Below, one piece after another: positions 25,097 to 33,866 of a stretch of DNA of 64,000 nucleotides (its first letter is position 1; every line of letters starts with the position of its first letter). The notes beneath the pieces were generated by a model. It did no database searches. It was not told where the DNA came from and saw only the letters and a program-made list of their open reading frames with translations. A program made the position numbers and the translations under genes. This stretch comes from Actinomycetota bacterium (GTDB lineage: Bacteria; Actinomycetota; Acidimicrobiia; Acidimicrobiales; Ilumatobacteraceae). Location: assembly GCA_026393475.1 (NCBI GenBank), contig JAPLAA010000101.1, positions 95,394-159,393 of the forward strand, written 5' to 3'.

Positions 25097-26695
25097 TCAC
25101 ATCCGGAACACGCCGTAGCCGCGGGTGCCCGCGGGGGCGTCGTTGTCGATGGCGCTGAGGCACATGCCCAGCACCGTGCGGGTGTCTCGCGGGTCGATGA
25201 TGCCGTCGTCGTAGAGCTTGCCGCTCATGAACATGGCGAGCGACTCGCGTTCGATCTGCTCCTCGACGGTTCGGCGCATGACCTCGTCGGCCTCCTCGTC
25301 GAACGGCTTGCCCATCGAGGCCGCGGACTGACGGGCCACGATCGAGAGCACGCCGGCCAGCTGCTGCGGGCCCATCACCGCCGTCTTTGCGTTCGGCCAG
25401 GTGAACAGGAACCTGGGGCCGTACGAGCGGCCGCACATGCCGTAGTTGCCCGCGCCGTAGGAAGCGGCCATGTTGATCGTGAGGTGCGGCACACGGCTGT
25501 TGGTGACCGCGTTGATCATCTTGGCGCCGTCCTTGATGATGCCCCGGCGCTCGAACTCCTTGCCGACCATGTAGCCGGTGGTGTTCTGGAGGAACACCAG
25601 CGGCGTGTCGATCTGGTTGGCGAGTTGGATGAACTGCGCCGCCTTCTCGCTCTCCTCGTTGAACAGCACGCCGCGGTGGTTGGCGAGGATGCCGATCGGG
25701 TAGCCGTGCAGCTCGGCGAAACCGGTGACGAGCGAGGTGCCGTACAGCGGCTTGAACTCGTCGAAGTCGCTGTCGTCGACGATGCGGGCGATCACCTGGC
25801 GCGGGTCGAAGGGGATCTTCGGATCGGCCGACGGGATGCCGATCAGCTGCTCCTGGTCGTAGCGGGGCGGCAGGCCCGCGCCGCGTGGCCCCGGCCCGCG
25901 CTTGCGGTGGTTGAGCCGGCGGATCACCTGCCGGCCGAGGCGGATGCCGTCCATCTCGTCGACCGCGAAGTAGTCGGCGAGGCCGCTGACGCGGGCGTGC
26001 ATCTCGGCGCCGCCGAGGCTCTCGTCGTCGCTCTCCTCACCGGTGGCCATCTTCACCAGCGGCGGCCCGCCGAGGAACACCTTCGAGCGCTCCTTGATCA
26101 TGACGATGTAGTCGCTCATGCCGGGCGTGTAGGCGCCACCGGCGGTGGAGTTGCCGAACACGACGGCGATCGTGGGGATGCCGTCGGCCGACAGCGCGGT
26201 GATGTCTCGGAACGACTTGCCGCCGGGGATGAACGTGTCGCTCTGCGACGGCAGGTCGGCGCCGCCACTCTCGACGAGGTTGACGAGCGGCATGCGGTTC
26301 TCGCGGGCGATCTCCATGCCGCGCAACGCCTTCTTCATCGTGAGCGGGTTGCTCGCACCGCCGCGCACCGTGGGGTCGTTGGCGATGATCACGCACTCGA
26401 CGCCCTCCACCACCCCGACGCCGAGCACCATCGCCGCACCGATCGGGAACTGGGTGCCGTACGCGGTGAGCGGGTTGATCTCGAGGAACGGGCTGCCCGG
26501 GTCGAGCAGTGCCTCCACCCGCTCGCGGGCGAGCATCTTGCCGCGCTTGCGGTGGCGCTCGACGTAGGCGGGGCCGCCGCCGCCGAGCACCTTCGCGAGT
26601 TCGGCGTCGTGTGCGGCCACCTGGGCGAGCATCGCGGCGCGGTTCTCCGCGTACGCCTCGGAGGTGGTGTTCAAGGTGTCGGGCAGGACCGGCAT
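25097..26695 (-). CDS. Acyl-CoA carboxylase, carboxyltransferase (beta) subunit
   Basis: 532 residues, the usual length for the methylcrotonyl-/geranyl-CoA carboxylase beta subunit. Both crotonase-like halves are visible: the N-terminal half with NPLTMKKALRGMEIA and FGNSTAGGAYTPGMSDY, and the C-terminal half with LVFLQNTTGYMVGKEFE, SYGAGNYGMCGR and FTWPNAKTAVMG. It transfers carboxylate from carboxybiotin to an enoyl-CoA. The substrate is most likely methylcrotonyl-CoA or geranyl-CoA. GAGGAG precedes the ATG at 26695. It lies between an enoyl-CoA hydratase and the fused alpha subunit, forming a three-gene operon. Confidence 0.93.
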   Translation of the reverse strand: MPVLPDTLNTTSEAYAENRAAMLAQVAAHDAELAKVLGGGGPAYVERHRKRGKMLARERVEALLDPGSPFLEINPLTAYGTQFPIGAAMVLGVGVVEGVECVIIANDPTVRGGASNPLTMKKALRGMEIARENRMPLVNLVESGGADLPSQSDTFIPGGKSFRDITALSADGIPTIAVVFGNSTAGGAYTPGMSDYIVMIKERSKVFLGGPPLVKMATGEESDDESLGGAEMHARVSGLADYFAVDEMDGIRLGRQVIRRLNHRKRGPGPRGAGLPPRYDQEQLIGIPSADPKIPFDPRQVIARIVDDSDFDEFKPLYGTSLVTGFAELHGYPIGILANHRGVLFNEESEKAAQFIQLANQIDTPLVFLQNTTGYMVGKEFERRGIIKDGAKMINAVTNSRVPHLTINMAASYGAGNYGMCGRSYGPRFLFTWPNAKTAVMGPQQLAGVLSIVARQSAASMGKPFDEEADEVMRRTVEEQIERESLAMFMSGKLYDDGIIDPRDTRTVLGMCLSAIDNDAPAGTRGYGVFRM

Positions 26696-26720
26696 GTGCG
26701 TCTCCTCGTCCAGCTTCTGG

Positions 26721-27497
26721 TCAGGCGTCGGGTGCGGCGGGTGCAGCGGGTGTGGGCCAGTGCGGCGTGCGCCGTTCGGCGAAGGCCGCCATGCCCTCGC
26801 GGGCCTCGTCGCTCCAGAACAGCGATTCGCTGAGCGCCTGCATCTCCGCCCAGGTGCTGCCGCCCCGCAGCAGTCGCTTGGTGGCAGCGATGGCGTTCGG
26901 CGCGCCGAGCAACACCCCGTCGACGAGGGTGCGGACCGCCGCGGGCACGTCGTCGGCGACGTGGGTGACGAGGCCCAGGTCCTTCGCCGCGACGGCGTCG
27001 AAGGCCTCACCGGTGAGGAACGGCGCGGCCAGCTTGCTCCACCCGCATCGTTGCAGGATGGGCACGCTGATGATCGCCGGGGCGACGCCGATGCGGACCT
27101 CGGTGAACGCGAACGTGACGTCGGGCTGCACGACGACCAGGTCGCACGACGCCATCAGCCCGATGCCGCCGGCCCGCACCGGGCCCCGCACGGCGGCGAT
27201 CGTGGGCTGCGACGCCTCGATCAGCCGCTGCATCGCACGCACCATCGGGGTGGAGTCGGCCGGGCCGCTGCTGCGCTCCTTCAGGTCCGCTCCGGCGCAG
27301 AACGCCGGGGCGGTGTGGGTGAGCACGATCGCCCGCACATCGGGCTGCTCGGCGCGGTCGAGCGCGTCGTGCAGCCCGGCGAGCAGGGCGCGCGAGAGCG
27401 CGTTTCGGTTGGCCGGCGAGTCGAGCGTGATGGTCGCGACCCCGTCGGTCACCTCGCACCGCACGACCGGCCGCGTGTCCGACGAATCGTCCCCCAT
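26721..27497 (-). CDS. Enoyl-CoA hydratase/isomerase family protein
   Basis: 258 residues of the crotonase fold: CAGADLKE (oxyanion hole strand), AAVRGPVRAGGIGLMASCDLVV with the second oxyanion glycine, and TEVRIGVAPAII, where one of the two catalytic glutamates would sit. As first gene of the operon it would hydrate the product of the carboxylase, like LiuC/AtuE (methylglutaconyl-CoA or isohexenylglutaconyl-CoA hydratase). In the central loop an arginine occupies the GPVRAGG position where many hydratases have a glutamate-proximal Gly-Ala; activity should not be assumed. TACAGT and 8 nt precede the ATG. The C-terminus is Ala/Pro-rich. Confidence 0.9.
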   Translation of the reverse strand: MGDDSSDTRPVVRCEVTDGVATITLDSPANRNALSRALLAGLHDALDRAEQPDVRAIVLTHTAPAFCAGADLKERSSGPADSTPMVRAMQRLIEASQPTIAAVRGPVRAGGIGLMASCDLVVVQPDVTFAFTEVRIGVAPAIISVPILQRCGWSKLAAPFLTGEAFDAVAAKDLGLVTHVADDVPAAVRTLVDGVLLGAPNAIAATKRLLRGGSTWAEMQALSESLFWSDEAREGMAAFAERRTPHWPTPAAPAAPDA

Positions 27498-27575
27498 GGC
27501 GGGCGACTGTACCCCTCCGGTGCGCGGCGGGACCGATCCCGCCGGCCCCGTCCGCGTCGGTGCGTGAGGCCGACG

Positions 27576-29483
27576 TCAGTCGGGTCGGGGAGTGGCGCCG
27601 GTGGCGTCGGCGGTGAGTTCGCGCAGGAACGCCTCGGCCTCGGCGCGGTGCCGGGTGCGCTTCATCGGCGGCAACGCCTTCACGATGTCCCACCGGTAGT
27701 TCGCCTTGCCGAGCCGAGGGTCGAGCACGGCCACCACCCCTCGGTCGGTGGCGGTGCGGATGAGTCGGCCGGTCGCCTGCGCCAGCAGCATCGAGGCGCG
27801 CGGCACGTCGATCTCGGAGAACGCCGTCGCGCCGAGCAGGTCGCGCCGGGCCGACAGCAGCGGGTCGTCCGGGCGGGGGAACGGGATGCGGTCGATGATC
27901 ACCAGGCTGAGCGTGCGACCCGGGATGTCGACGCCCTGGAAGAACCCGGCCGTGGCGAACAGGCAGGTCTCCTCGTCCTCGCTGAACTGCTTGACGAGTG
28001 CGTTCTTCGGCAGGTCGCGCTGGGTGATGATGGGCTGCGTCACCTTGAGTCGCACGGCGGCTGCGGCTTCGTCCATCGCCTTCCAACTGGTGAACAGCGC
28101 GAGCGTGCGACCGCCTGCAGCGGTGATCAGTGCGGCGATCTCGTCGTGGGTGGCGGCGGCCCGCTGGGGTGCCCGCGGGTCGGGCAGATGGAGCGCGCAG
28201 TACAGCAGCGCGTGGTGCTCGTAGTCGAACGGGCTGCCGACGTCGATGACGTCGATCTTCGCCGGATCGAGGCCCACCCGGTTCGCGAGCGAGCTGGGCA
28301 CCGTCGCGCTGGTGAGGATCGCGGTGCGCCGACCCCAGATGCCCTCCGACAGCACCGGGCCGACGTCGAGCGGTGCGATCTCGAGTCGCGGTTGTTCGGG
28401 CGAACCGCTCACGAACGCGACGTAGCCCTCGCGGGCGCCGATCGCGATGTCGATCTGCTCGATGAGGCGCGTCGCCATCTGCTGGGCGCGCAGCTTTCGC
28501 TGCTTCGCATCCTCGACGTCGGTGTCGATCCGCCGCAGCGCGGACAGTGCCGCATCGACCCGTCCGCGCGAGGTGACGAGGGCCTCCTGGATGCTCGGCG
28601 GGAACGGCGACGACAGCCGCTGTCCGGCGTGCGGGCCGATGACGTCGCGCAGCAGCTGCGCCGATTCGGCGATGCCACCGACGATGGCCGGGTCGTCGAT
28701 GATGCGGCGCACGGTGCCGGCGACGGTGACGAACCGGCCGGGGCCGATCTGCACGCCGACGGTGTCGCTCATGATGTCCTCGAGCTGGTGCGCCTCGTCG
28801 ACGACGACCACCTCGTGCTCGGGCAGGATCACGCCGCCGGAGGCGACGTCGAGCCCGTAGAGGTGCATGTTGACCACGATCACGTCGGCCGCCGCAGCGC
28901 GGGCGCGCGCACCCTCGGCGAAGCACGGCTGGCCGAGGGGACAGCGGGTGGCACCCGGGCACTCGTCGCTGCTGACCGTGACCGCACGCGTGGCGGCGTC
29001 GGTCGGCGACCAGTCGAGCTCGGCCAGGTCGCCGGTGCGGGTGGTGCCCGCCCAGGTCGCGAGCCGCTTGATCTCGACCTTGGTGGTGTTGGCCATCTCC
29101 TCCAGCTCGAGCTGGCCGTCGCCTGCCTGCGACAGCTCGCGCAGTCGCTGGAGGCACACGTAGTTGCTGCGCCCCTTCAGCACCGCCCACTCGAACGGCC
29201 GCCCGAGATGCTCCTCGAGGAACGGCAGGTCCTTGCTGGCCAGCTGATCCTGCAGCGCCTTGGTGGCGGTGGCGACGATCGTGCGCTTGCCCGCGATCAG
29301 GGCCGGCACGAGGTAGCCGAGGGTCTTGCCGGTGCCGGTGCCTGCCTCGACGATCAGGTGACGTCCGGTCTCGACCGATCGGGCGACCGCCTCGGCCATG
29401 GTGCGCTGTCCGGGCCGGTCCTCGCTGGCCGCCAGCGCGCCGGTGACACTCGCCAACGCCTTGCGAACCTGCTCCACCGACAT
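27576..29483 (-). CDS. dinG: DinG-family ATP-dependent DNA helicase
   Basis: 635 residues of the XPD/DinG superfamily 2 group. Walker A EAGTGTGKT (about 47-55), then cysteines at NYVCLQ and DECPGATRCPLGQPC, spaced as the four-cysteine iron-sulfur cluster; DEAH box VVVDEAH; and the C-terminal helicase motifs FQGVDIPGRTL and QATGRLIRT. These helicases unwind 5'-3', acting on damage-related structures. TACCGT and exactly 7 nt precede the ATG. It lies between the hydratase operon and uppS, both transcribed the same way but with their own promoters. Confidence 0.92.
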   Translation of the reverse strand: MSVEQVRKALASVTGALAASEDRPGQRTMAEAVARSVETGRHLIVEAGTGTGKTLGYLVPALIAGKRTIVATATKALQDQLASKDLPFLEEHLGRPFEWAVLKGRSNYVCLQRLRELSQAGDGQLELEEMANTTKVEIKRLATWAGTTRTGDLAELDWSPTDAATRAVTVSSDECPGATRCPLGQPCFAEGARARAAAADVIVVNMHLYGLDVASGGVILPEHEVVVVDEAHQLEDIMSDTVGVQIGPGRFVTVAGTVRRIIDDPAIVGGIAESAQLLRDVIGPHAGQRLSSPFPPSIQEALVTSRGRVDAALSALRRIDTDVEDAKQRKLRAQQMATRLIEQIDIAIGAREGYVAFVSGSPEQPRLEIAPLDVGPVLSEGIWGRRTAILTSATVPSSLANRVGLDPAKIDVIDVGSPFDYEHHALLYCALHLPDPRAPQRAAATHDEIAALITAAGGRTLALFTSWKAMDEAAAAVRLKVTQPIITQRDLPKNALVKQFSEDEETCLFATAGFFQGVDIPGRTLSLVIIDRIPFPRPDDPLLSARRDLLGATAFSEIDVPRASMLLAQATGRLIRTATDRGVVAVLDPRLGKANYRWDIVKALPPMKRTRHRAEAEAFLRELTADATGATPRPD

Positions 29484-29553
29484 CCGTGCGACGGTATCCG
29501 ACCGTCACGGCGAACCGGCGGAACCGTGGTTCCGAGCCGGGACCGACGCCGCG

Positions 29554-30258
29554 TCAGGGGGTGACGAGGGCGAGCGCGGCGTCGAGCTCGGCCGCACCGA
29601 ACTCCGGCCACGCCGTGTCGGTGAAGTAGGCCCGAGCCCCTGCGATCTGCCACAGCATGAAGTTCGAGATGCGCAGCTCGCCGGAGGTGCGCACGAGCAC
29701 GTCGACCTGCGGCAGGCTCGGCACGTACAGGTGCTGGTTGATGCTCGCTTCGCTGATCGTCTCGCCGGCCCGACGGGCCTCCTCGGCGGCGTGCACCAGT
29801 TCGGCGCGGCTGCCGTAGTCGAAGGCCACAGTGAACACCATGCCGGTGTTGTTCCGCGTGTCGTGCAGCGCCTTGCGGATCGCCTTCTGCACGTACTTGG
29901 GCGTGCGCGCCTCCGGGCTGTCGAACGGTCGGCCCATCCACTCGATCCGCACGTTCAGCTCGTTCAACTCGGCGACGCGTCCGAACAACTGCTTGTGGAG
30001 GCCGAGGATGTGGCGCACCTCGGTGCGCGGGCGCACCCAGTTCTCGGTCGAGAACCCGAACACGGTGAGCCAGCCGACGTTGCGGGTGACGGCGACGCGC
30101 ACCAGGGCCGCCAGGTTCTCCTCGCCCTCGGTGTGGCCGGCGGTACGCGGCAGGTTGCGCCGCTTCGCCCAGCGACCGTTGCCGTCCATGATGCACGCGA
30201 CATGGACCGGACGGGGCTGCGGAGGCCGCCCGGACCGGCGTTCGTCGGTGTCGTGCAC
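29554..30258 (-). CDS. uppS: Cis-prenyltransferase (UppS), catalytic subunit lacking C-terminal RxG
   Basis: 234 residues. It has the catalytic HVACIMDGNGRWAKRR (Asp25), FGFSTENWVRP, and the diphosphate-binding VRTSGELRISNFMLW. It would make the polyprenyl diphosphate carrier for cell-wall synthesis. Two standard features are missing. The chain ends at AALALVTP, without the RRFGG tail, and the AYAE glutamate (E. coli Glu213) is replaced by Arg209 (IAGARAYF). Both missing features are present in the divergent paralogue at 30422. The GTG at 30258 is the first standard start with homology; TAACGT lies further upstream, next to an in-frame ATC, so the start is not certain. Confidence 0.9.
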   Translation of the reverse strand: MHDTDERRSGRPPQPRPVHVACIMDGNGRWAKRRNLPRTAGHTEGEENLAALVRVAVTRNVGWLTVFGFSTENWVRPRTEVRHILGLHKQLFGRVAELNELNVRIEWMGRPFDSPEARTPKYVQKAIRKALHDTRNNTGMVFTVAFDYGSRAELVHAAEEARRAGETISEASINQHLYVPSLPQVDVLVRTSGELRISNFMLWQIAGARAYFTDTAWPEFGAAELDAALALVTP

Positions 30259-30338
30259 CGTTGTGGAAGAGAGAGGGGACGGGGCGGGAACGTTGGTGAT
30301 GCGGCCACGTTAACCCGCGCACCCCGACCGGTCGGGGC

Positions 30339-30382
30339 CGGTGTGACCGGAGCGATGGCGGTGTGACCCCTGCGATGGCGGT
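30339..30382. repeat. 20-bp tandem duplication between the two UppS-family genes
   Basis: GGTGTGACCGGAGCGATGGC and GGTGTGACCCCTGCGATGGC follow one another and are followed by a partial third GGTG. They lie in the 163-bp divergent region between uppS and its paralogue. Such duplications can hold paired regulator sites, though none is recognised. Confidence 0.6.
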
Positions 30383-30421
30383 GTTCGTGATCGGCGGGTC
30401 CGCCGTGGGAGAATGAGGCAC

Positions 30422-30973
30422 ATGTCAGCCCGTTCGACGACCGACGACGAGCAGCTCGGCCTGCAGCACGTCATGGTCGTGGGCGGCACCGTCGCCGAGT
30501 GGGGCGAGCTGTCCGACGACCAGTGGCAGCACCGCATCCGGGTTCTCGGCTCGCTGGCCGGTAGCGCCGGCGCCCGCTGGCTCACGCTGCGCCCGTTCGA
30601 ACGTGGCGTCGCTGCCGATGGCGCCCGCCCGGTGCACCACGACGTCGTCGAGCTCGACGACTGCACGGTGATCGTCGATCCCACCCCCGACGGCCGGGAG
30701 CGCCTCGTGGTGGCGTTGCGCAAGCTCGCCGAGAGCGACCAGCTCAGCGAACCTGCTGTCGCCGCTGCGCTGCTGTCGCCCGCCGCCACCGAACCCGATC
30801 TCGTGCTGCTGCTCGGCACGTCCGACCGCCTGCCCGAATCGCTCGTCTGGGAGCTGGCATACGCGGAGATGGTCTACGTCCCGGTCGCCTGGGTCGACCT
30901 GCAGGAGCAACACCTGGCCGACGCGATCGAGGCGTACCGCCACCGACACCGCCGCTTCGGCGGGCTCGACTAG
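30422..30973 (+). CDS. Degenerate UppS-family protein (NgBR-like partner candidate)
   Basis: 183 residues, shorter than UppS (about 235-250). It aligns with cis-prenyltransferases over its length: QHVMVVGGTVAEW in place of HVAIIMDGNGRW (catalytic Asp lost), WLTLRPF for LTLYAFS, a strand and helix ending in RKLAE as in E. coli UppS, then LVLLLGTSDRLPESLVWELAYAE for the RTGGExRxSNFLLWQIAYAE region, and HRRFGG at the C-terminus. The catalytic Asp and RTSGE are gone, but the AYAE glutamate (Glu149) and the RxG motif (178-180) are kept. The ATG at 30422 follows GAGAAT by 7 nt. It precedes recO by 6 nt, the usual place of uppS in actinobacteria. Confidence 0.85.
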   Translation: MSARSTTDDEQLGLQHVMVVGGTVAEWGELSDDQWQHRIRVLGSLAGSAGARWLTLRPFERGVAADGARPVHHDVVELDDCTVIVDPTPDGRERLVVALRKLAESDQLSEPAVAAALLSPAATEPDLVLLLGTSDRLPESLVWELAYAEMVYVPVAWVDLQEQHLADAIEAYRHRHRRFGGLD

Positions 30974-30979
30974 GCGCCC

Positions 30980-31702
30980 GTGGCCAACCCGCTCTACCGC
31001 GACACCGCGGTCGTGCTGCGCACCTACAAGCTGGGTGAGGCCGACCGGATCGTCGTGCTGCTCACCGAGCACCACGGCAAGGTGCGCGCCGTCGCCAAGG
31101 GCGTCCGCAAGACGATGTCGAAGTTCGGCGCCCGACTCGAGCCGTTGAGCCATGTGAACCTGCTGCTCTACCAGGGCCGCGAGCTCGACATCGTGAGCCA
31201 GGCCGAGTCGGTCGAGACGCTCGCGCCGCTGGTCGGCGACCTCGACCACCTCACGAACGGCCTCGCGATCGTCGAGGCCGTCGACCAGCTGACGATGGAC
31301 CGCGAGCCGGTGCCGCACATCTACCGCATGCTCGTCGGCGCGCTGCGCACGGTCGCCGTGCGCTCGGGCCCGCTGGTCGTGCCCGCGTTCTACTGGAAGC
31401 TCCTCGCGTCGGAAGGTGTCCGCCCCGAGCTCGACGAGTGTGTGCGTTGCGGCGCGACCGAGCCGCTGGTGGCATTCGACGTGCTGGAGGGCGGCGTGCT
31501 GTGCCGTTCGTGCCGCACGGGCGCCCCGATCTCGCCCGACGCGCTCGACGTCACCCGCATGATCCTGGGCGGCCGCCTGAACGAGGCGCTCGACCTGCCC
31601 GCCGGACCGGTCACCCACGAGGTGGCCGGCCACGCGAACCGGGCGCTCGAACATCATCTCGAGCGTCGACTGCGCACCGTGGCGATGTTCGAAGCCCACT
31701 GA
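30980..31702 (+). CDS. recO: DNA repair protein RecO
   Basis: 240 residues with the OB-fold N-terminus (YRDTAVVLRTYKLGEADRIVVLLTEHHGKVRAVAKGVRK) and the helical C-terminal half containing a four-cysteine zinc site, CVRC and CRSC at about 154-182. RecO loads RecA with RecF and RecR at gaps. It starts at GTG (31702 end) 6 nt after the UppS-like paralogue and is most likely co-transcribed with it. The recO-uppS neighbourhood is conserved in mycobacteria, which supports the identification of the preceding gene. Confidence 0.93.
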   Translation: MANPLYRDTAVVLRTYKLGEADRIVVLLTEHHGKVRAVAKGVRKTMSKFGARLEPLSHVNLLLYQGRELDIVSQAESVETLAPLVGDLDHLTNGLAIVEAVDQLTMDREPVPHIYRMLVGALRTVAVRSGPLVVPAFYWKLLASEGVRPELDECVRCGATEPLVAFDVLEGGVLCRSCRTGAPISPDALDVTRMILGGRLNEALDLPAGPVTHEVAGHANRALEHHLERRLRTVAMFEAH

Positions 31703-31804
31703 TCGCTGCAGCGCTCGGTTCCACGAGGGCACGTCGGGTGATCGGAGCCTGGCGTCTGGGTCGCCCGACGACGCGGGGTCCGGCCGATCGGCGAACATGG
31801 AGCC

Positions 31805-33781
31805 ATGTTCTCGCCGAGATCCACATCGAGTCAGCACCGGCGTCGGGCGTCGTCGCTGTTCGCCGTCGCGGCGGTGGCGTGCGCGGCGGTGGCCGTCGCC
31901 ACGGCCTCGACGCCCGCGGTGGCGGCGCCGGGTGGACGAGTCGTGCTCCAGCCCCCGGTGCGCCTCCTCGACACGCGGGGCGGGCCTGGCATCGGTCCGG
32001 GCGTGCGCGAGGCCGTGCTCGGCTCCGGTCTGCTCACGGTGACGATCGTGGACGCCGGGGGGCCCGGAACCGCGACGGTGTACCCGTGCGGCTCGACGCC
32101 CGGTGGGGTGCCTGCGACGGTGTTCGGCCCGGAGGCGGTGGAGTACTTCATGGTGGTCGCCGACGGATCGTGCCTGAGCCTGTCGACGCCGGCGCACGTC
32201 ATCGTCGATCTGATCGGGACGGTGGCGGCATCGCCGTTCGGAGGAGGCCAGCAGTACGTGCCGCTGGCATCGCCAGTCCGTGCCTTCGATGGATTCGGTT
32301 CGGCTCGTGCGGGCGTCGGCGCGGCGACGCAGATCGACATCGGCGCCGTGCCCGTCGAGGCGCGCGCCGTCGTGTTGTTGATCGAGGTGAACGATCCGGT
32401 CACGGCAGGCTTCGCGAAGGCGTATCCGTGTGCGACGCCTCGGCCGGTGAACTCGGACATGTCGTGGGTCAACGACCGGGCGGTGGGCATCGCCTACGTC
32501 GACGTCACACAGGGCCCGATCTGTGTGTGGCAACACGGCGAGGCCGGCTCCCGCGTCACCGTCCTCGGTCATCTCTCCTCGGACGGCCCCGATCCGAACC
32601 GTCTGCCGCCCACCCTGAACGCTCCGCTGACGCAGGTGCGGCCACCTGGGCTGCGCGCCATCACGCCGGTGCGGGTCGCTGACAGCAGGAACGGATCGGG
32701 AACCCCTGGCGCGCGACCGCTCGAGGCCGGCGAGACGTTGGAACTCGAGATCACCCAGGCCTCGGCGAGCACGACGGCCGTGGCGCTCAACGTGACCGTC
32801 ACCGAGCCCGCCGCCGCCGGGTACCTCACGGTCTTCCCGTGTGATCGGAGCCGTCCGAAGGCGTCGAACCTGAACTACGTGGCGGGCGAGACCGTCCCGA
32901 ACCTGGTGAACGTCAAGCTGTCGGTGACCCGCTCGGTGTGCCTGTACACACAGCAGAAGACCCATCTGATCGTCGATCTGGCCGGCACGTTCGAGGCCGG
33001 TGGCGGTGCGGGCGCCCAGCCCATGGCCCCGGTTCGCATCCTCGACACGCGCACGCCGATCGGCGTGCCCGAGGCCGGCCGCCGGGCCGCCGGGTCGGTG
33101 CTCGTCCTGCAGGTCGCCGGGCGAGGCGGGGTGCCCGTCAGCGGGGTGGCCGCGGTGACCATGAACGTCACGGTGACCGATCCCGAGGCGGAGGGTTTCG
33201 TCACGGTGTATCCCTGCGACCGGCCACGGCCCACCGCGTCCAATCTCAACTTCGCCGCGGGCCAGACCGTGCCGAACCTCGTATCGGTCCGGCTCTCCAC
33301 GGCGGGGACGGTGTGCCTGTTCGCCCAGCGAGCGACCCACCTGCTCGCCGATCTGGCCGCGTGGTACGCGGTGGACGAGAACGACGGATACCGCGAGGTC
33401 GCCCCCGATCGCCTCCTCGACACCCGCGAAGGCATCGGCGCCCCGCTGCGCAAGGTCGCGGCCGGCGGCACGCTCGTGTTGCAGGTGGCTGGTCGCAGCG
33501 GTGTCCCGTCGTCGGGGGTCTCGGCAGTGACGATGAACGTGACGGCGACCGAGGCCGAAGGTGACGGCTACGTCACCGTGTACCCCTGCGACGCCCCGCG
33601 TCCGGAGGCGTCGAACCTCAACCACGCCAGCGCCGAAACGGTCCCCAACCTGGTCACCGTGCAGGTCGCCGGCGATGGCACCGTGTGCCTGTTCGCCCAG
33701 CGGAGCGTCCACCTGATCGCCGACGTCGCCGGCTATTTCACGGAGGCCACCGATCTCAGGAACACGCCGACCCTCGTCTGA
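31805..33781 (+). CDS. Secreted protein of five ~120-residue repeats
   Basis: 658 residues. A basic N-terminus and hydrophobic signal peptide end near residue 41 (STPAVAAP). The rest is built from about five repeats of roughly 110-125 residues. Each starts P-R-LLDTR, passes through a GVP-GV-AVTMNVT strand pair, TVYPCD-RP-ASNLN, TVPNLV-V and ends VCLFAQ-THLIADLAG. The first two copies are degenerate and the last three well conserved; each carries two cysteines. Function is not known. The repeated beta-rich units suggest a surface adhesin or cell-wall-associated protein. A hairpin follows the stop. Confidence 0.88.
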   Translation: MFSPRSTSSQHRRRASSLFAVAAVACAAVAVATASTPAVAAPGGRVVLQPPVRLLDTRGGPGIGPGVREAVLGSGLLTVTIVDAGGPGTATVYPCGSTPGGVPATVFGPEAVEYFMVVADGSCLSLSTPAHVIVDLIGTVAASPFGGGQQYVPLASPVRAFDGFGSARAGVGAATQIDIGAVPVEARAVVLLIEVNDPVTAGFAKAYPCATPRPVNSDMSWVNDRAVGIAYVDVTQGPICVWQHGEAGSRVTVLGHLSSDGPDPNRLPPTLNAPLTQVRPPGLRAITPVRVADSRNGSGTPGARPLEAGETLELEITQASASTTAVALNVTVTEPAAAGYLTVFPCDRSRPKASNLNYVAGETVPNLVNVKLSVTRSVCLYTQQKTHLIVDLAGTFEAGGGAGAQPMAPVRILDTRTPIGVPEAGRRAAGSVLVLQVAGRGGVPVSGVAAVTMNVTVTDPEAEGFVTVYPCDRPRPTASNLNFAAGQTVPNLVSVRLSTAGTVCLFAQRATHLLADLAAWYAVDENDGYREVAPDRLLDTREGIGAPLRKVAAGGTLVLQVAGRSGVPSSGVSAVTMNVTATEAEGDGYVTVYPCDAPRPEASNLNHASAETVPNLVTVQVAGDGTVCLFAQRSVHLIADVAGYFTEATDLRNTPTLV

Positions 33782-33804
33782 ACCCGCCGCGGCCGGAGGA
33801 AGCC

Positions 33805-33834
33805 GGACCGGTCGACTCCGGAATCGACCGGTCC
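33805..33834 (+). terminator. Intrinsic hairpin after the secreted repeat protein
   Basis: Perfect 11-bp inverted arms GGACCGGTCGA and TCGACCGGTCC around an 8-nt loop, 24 nt after the stop of the repeat-protein gene and before the glyS promoter. There is no T-run, as is common in actinobacteria. Confidence 0.7.
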
Positions 33835-33866
33835 AGCGGGCCGCCGCGGCCCGTAGCCTGTGGGCC

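Noticed and set aside
26664..29564. Long plus-strand frame opposite dinG and the enoyl-CoA hydratase
   Set aside because: Same cause: antisense of two conserved genes, composition unlike a protein.
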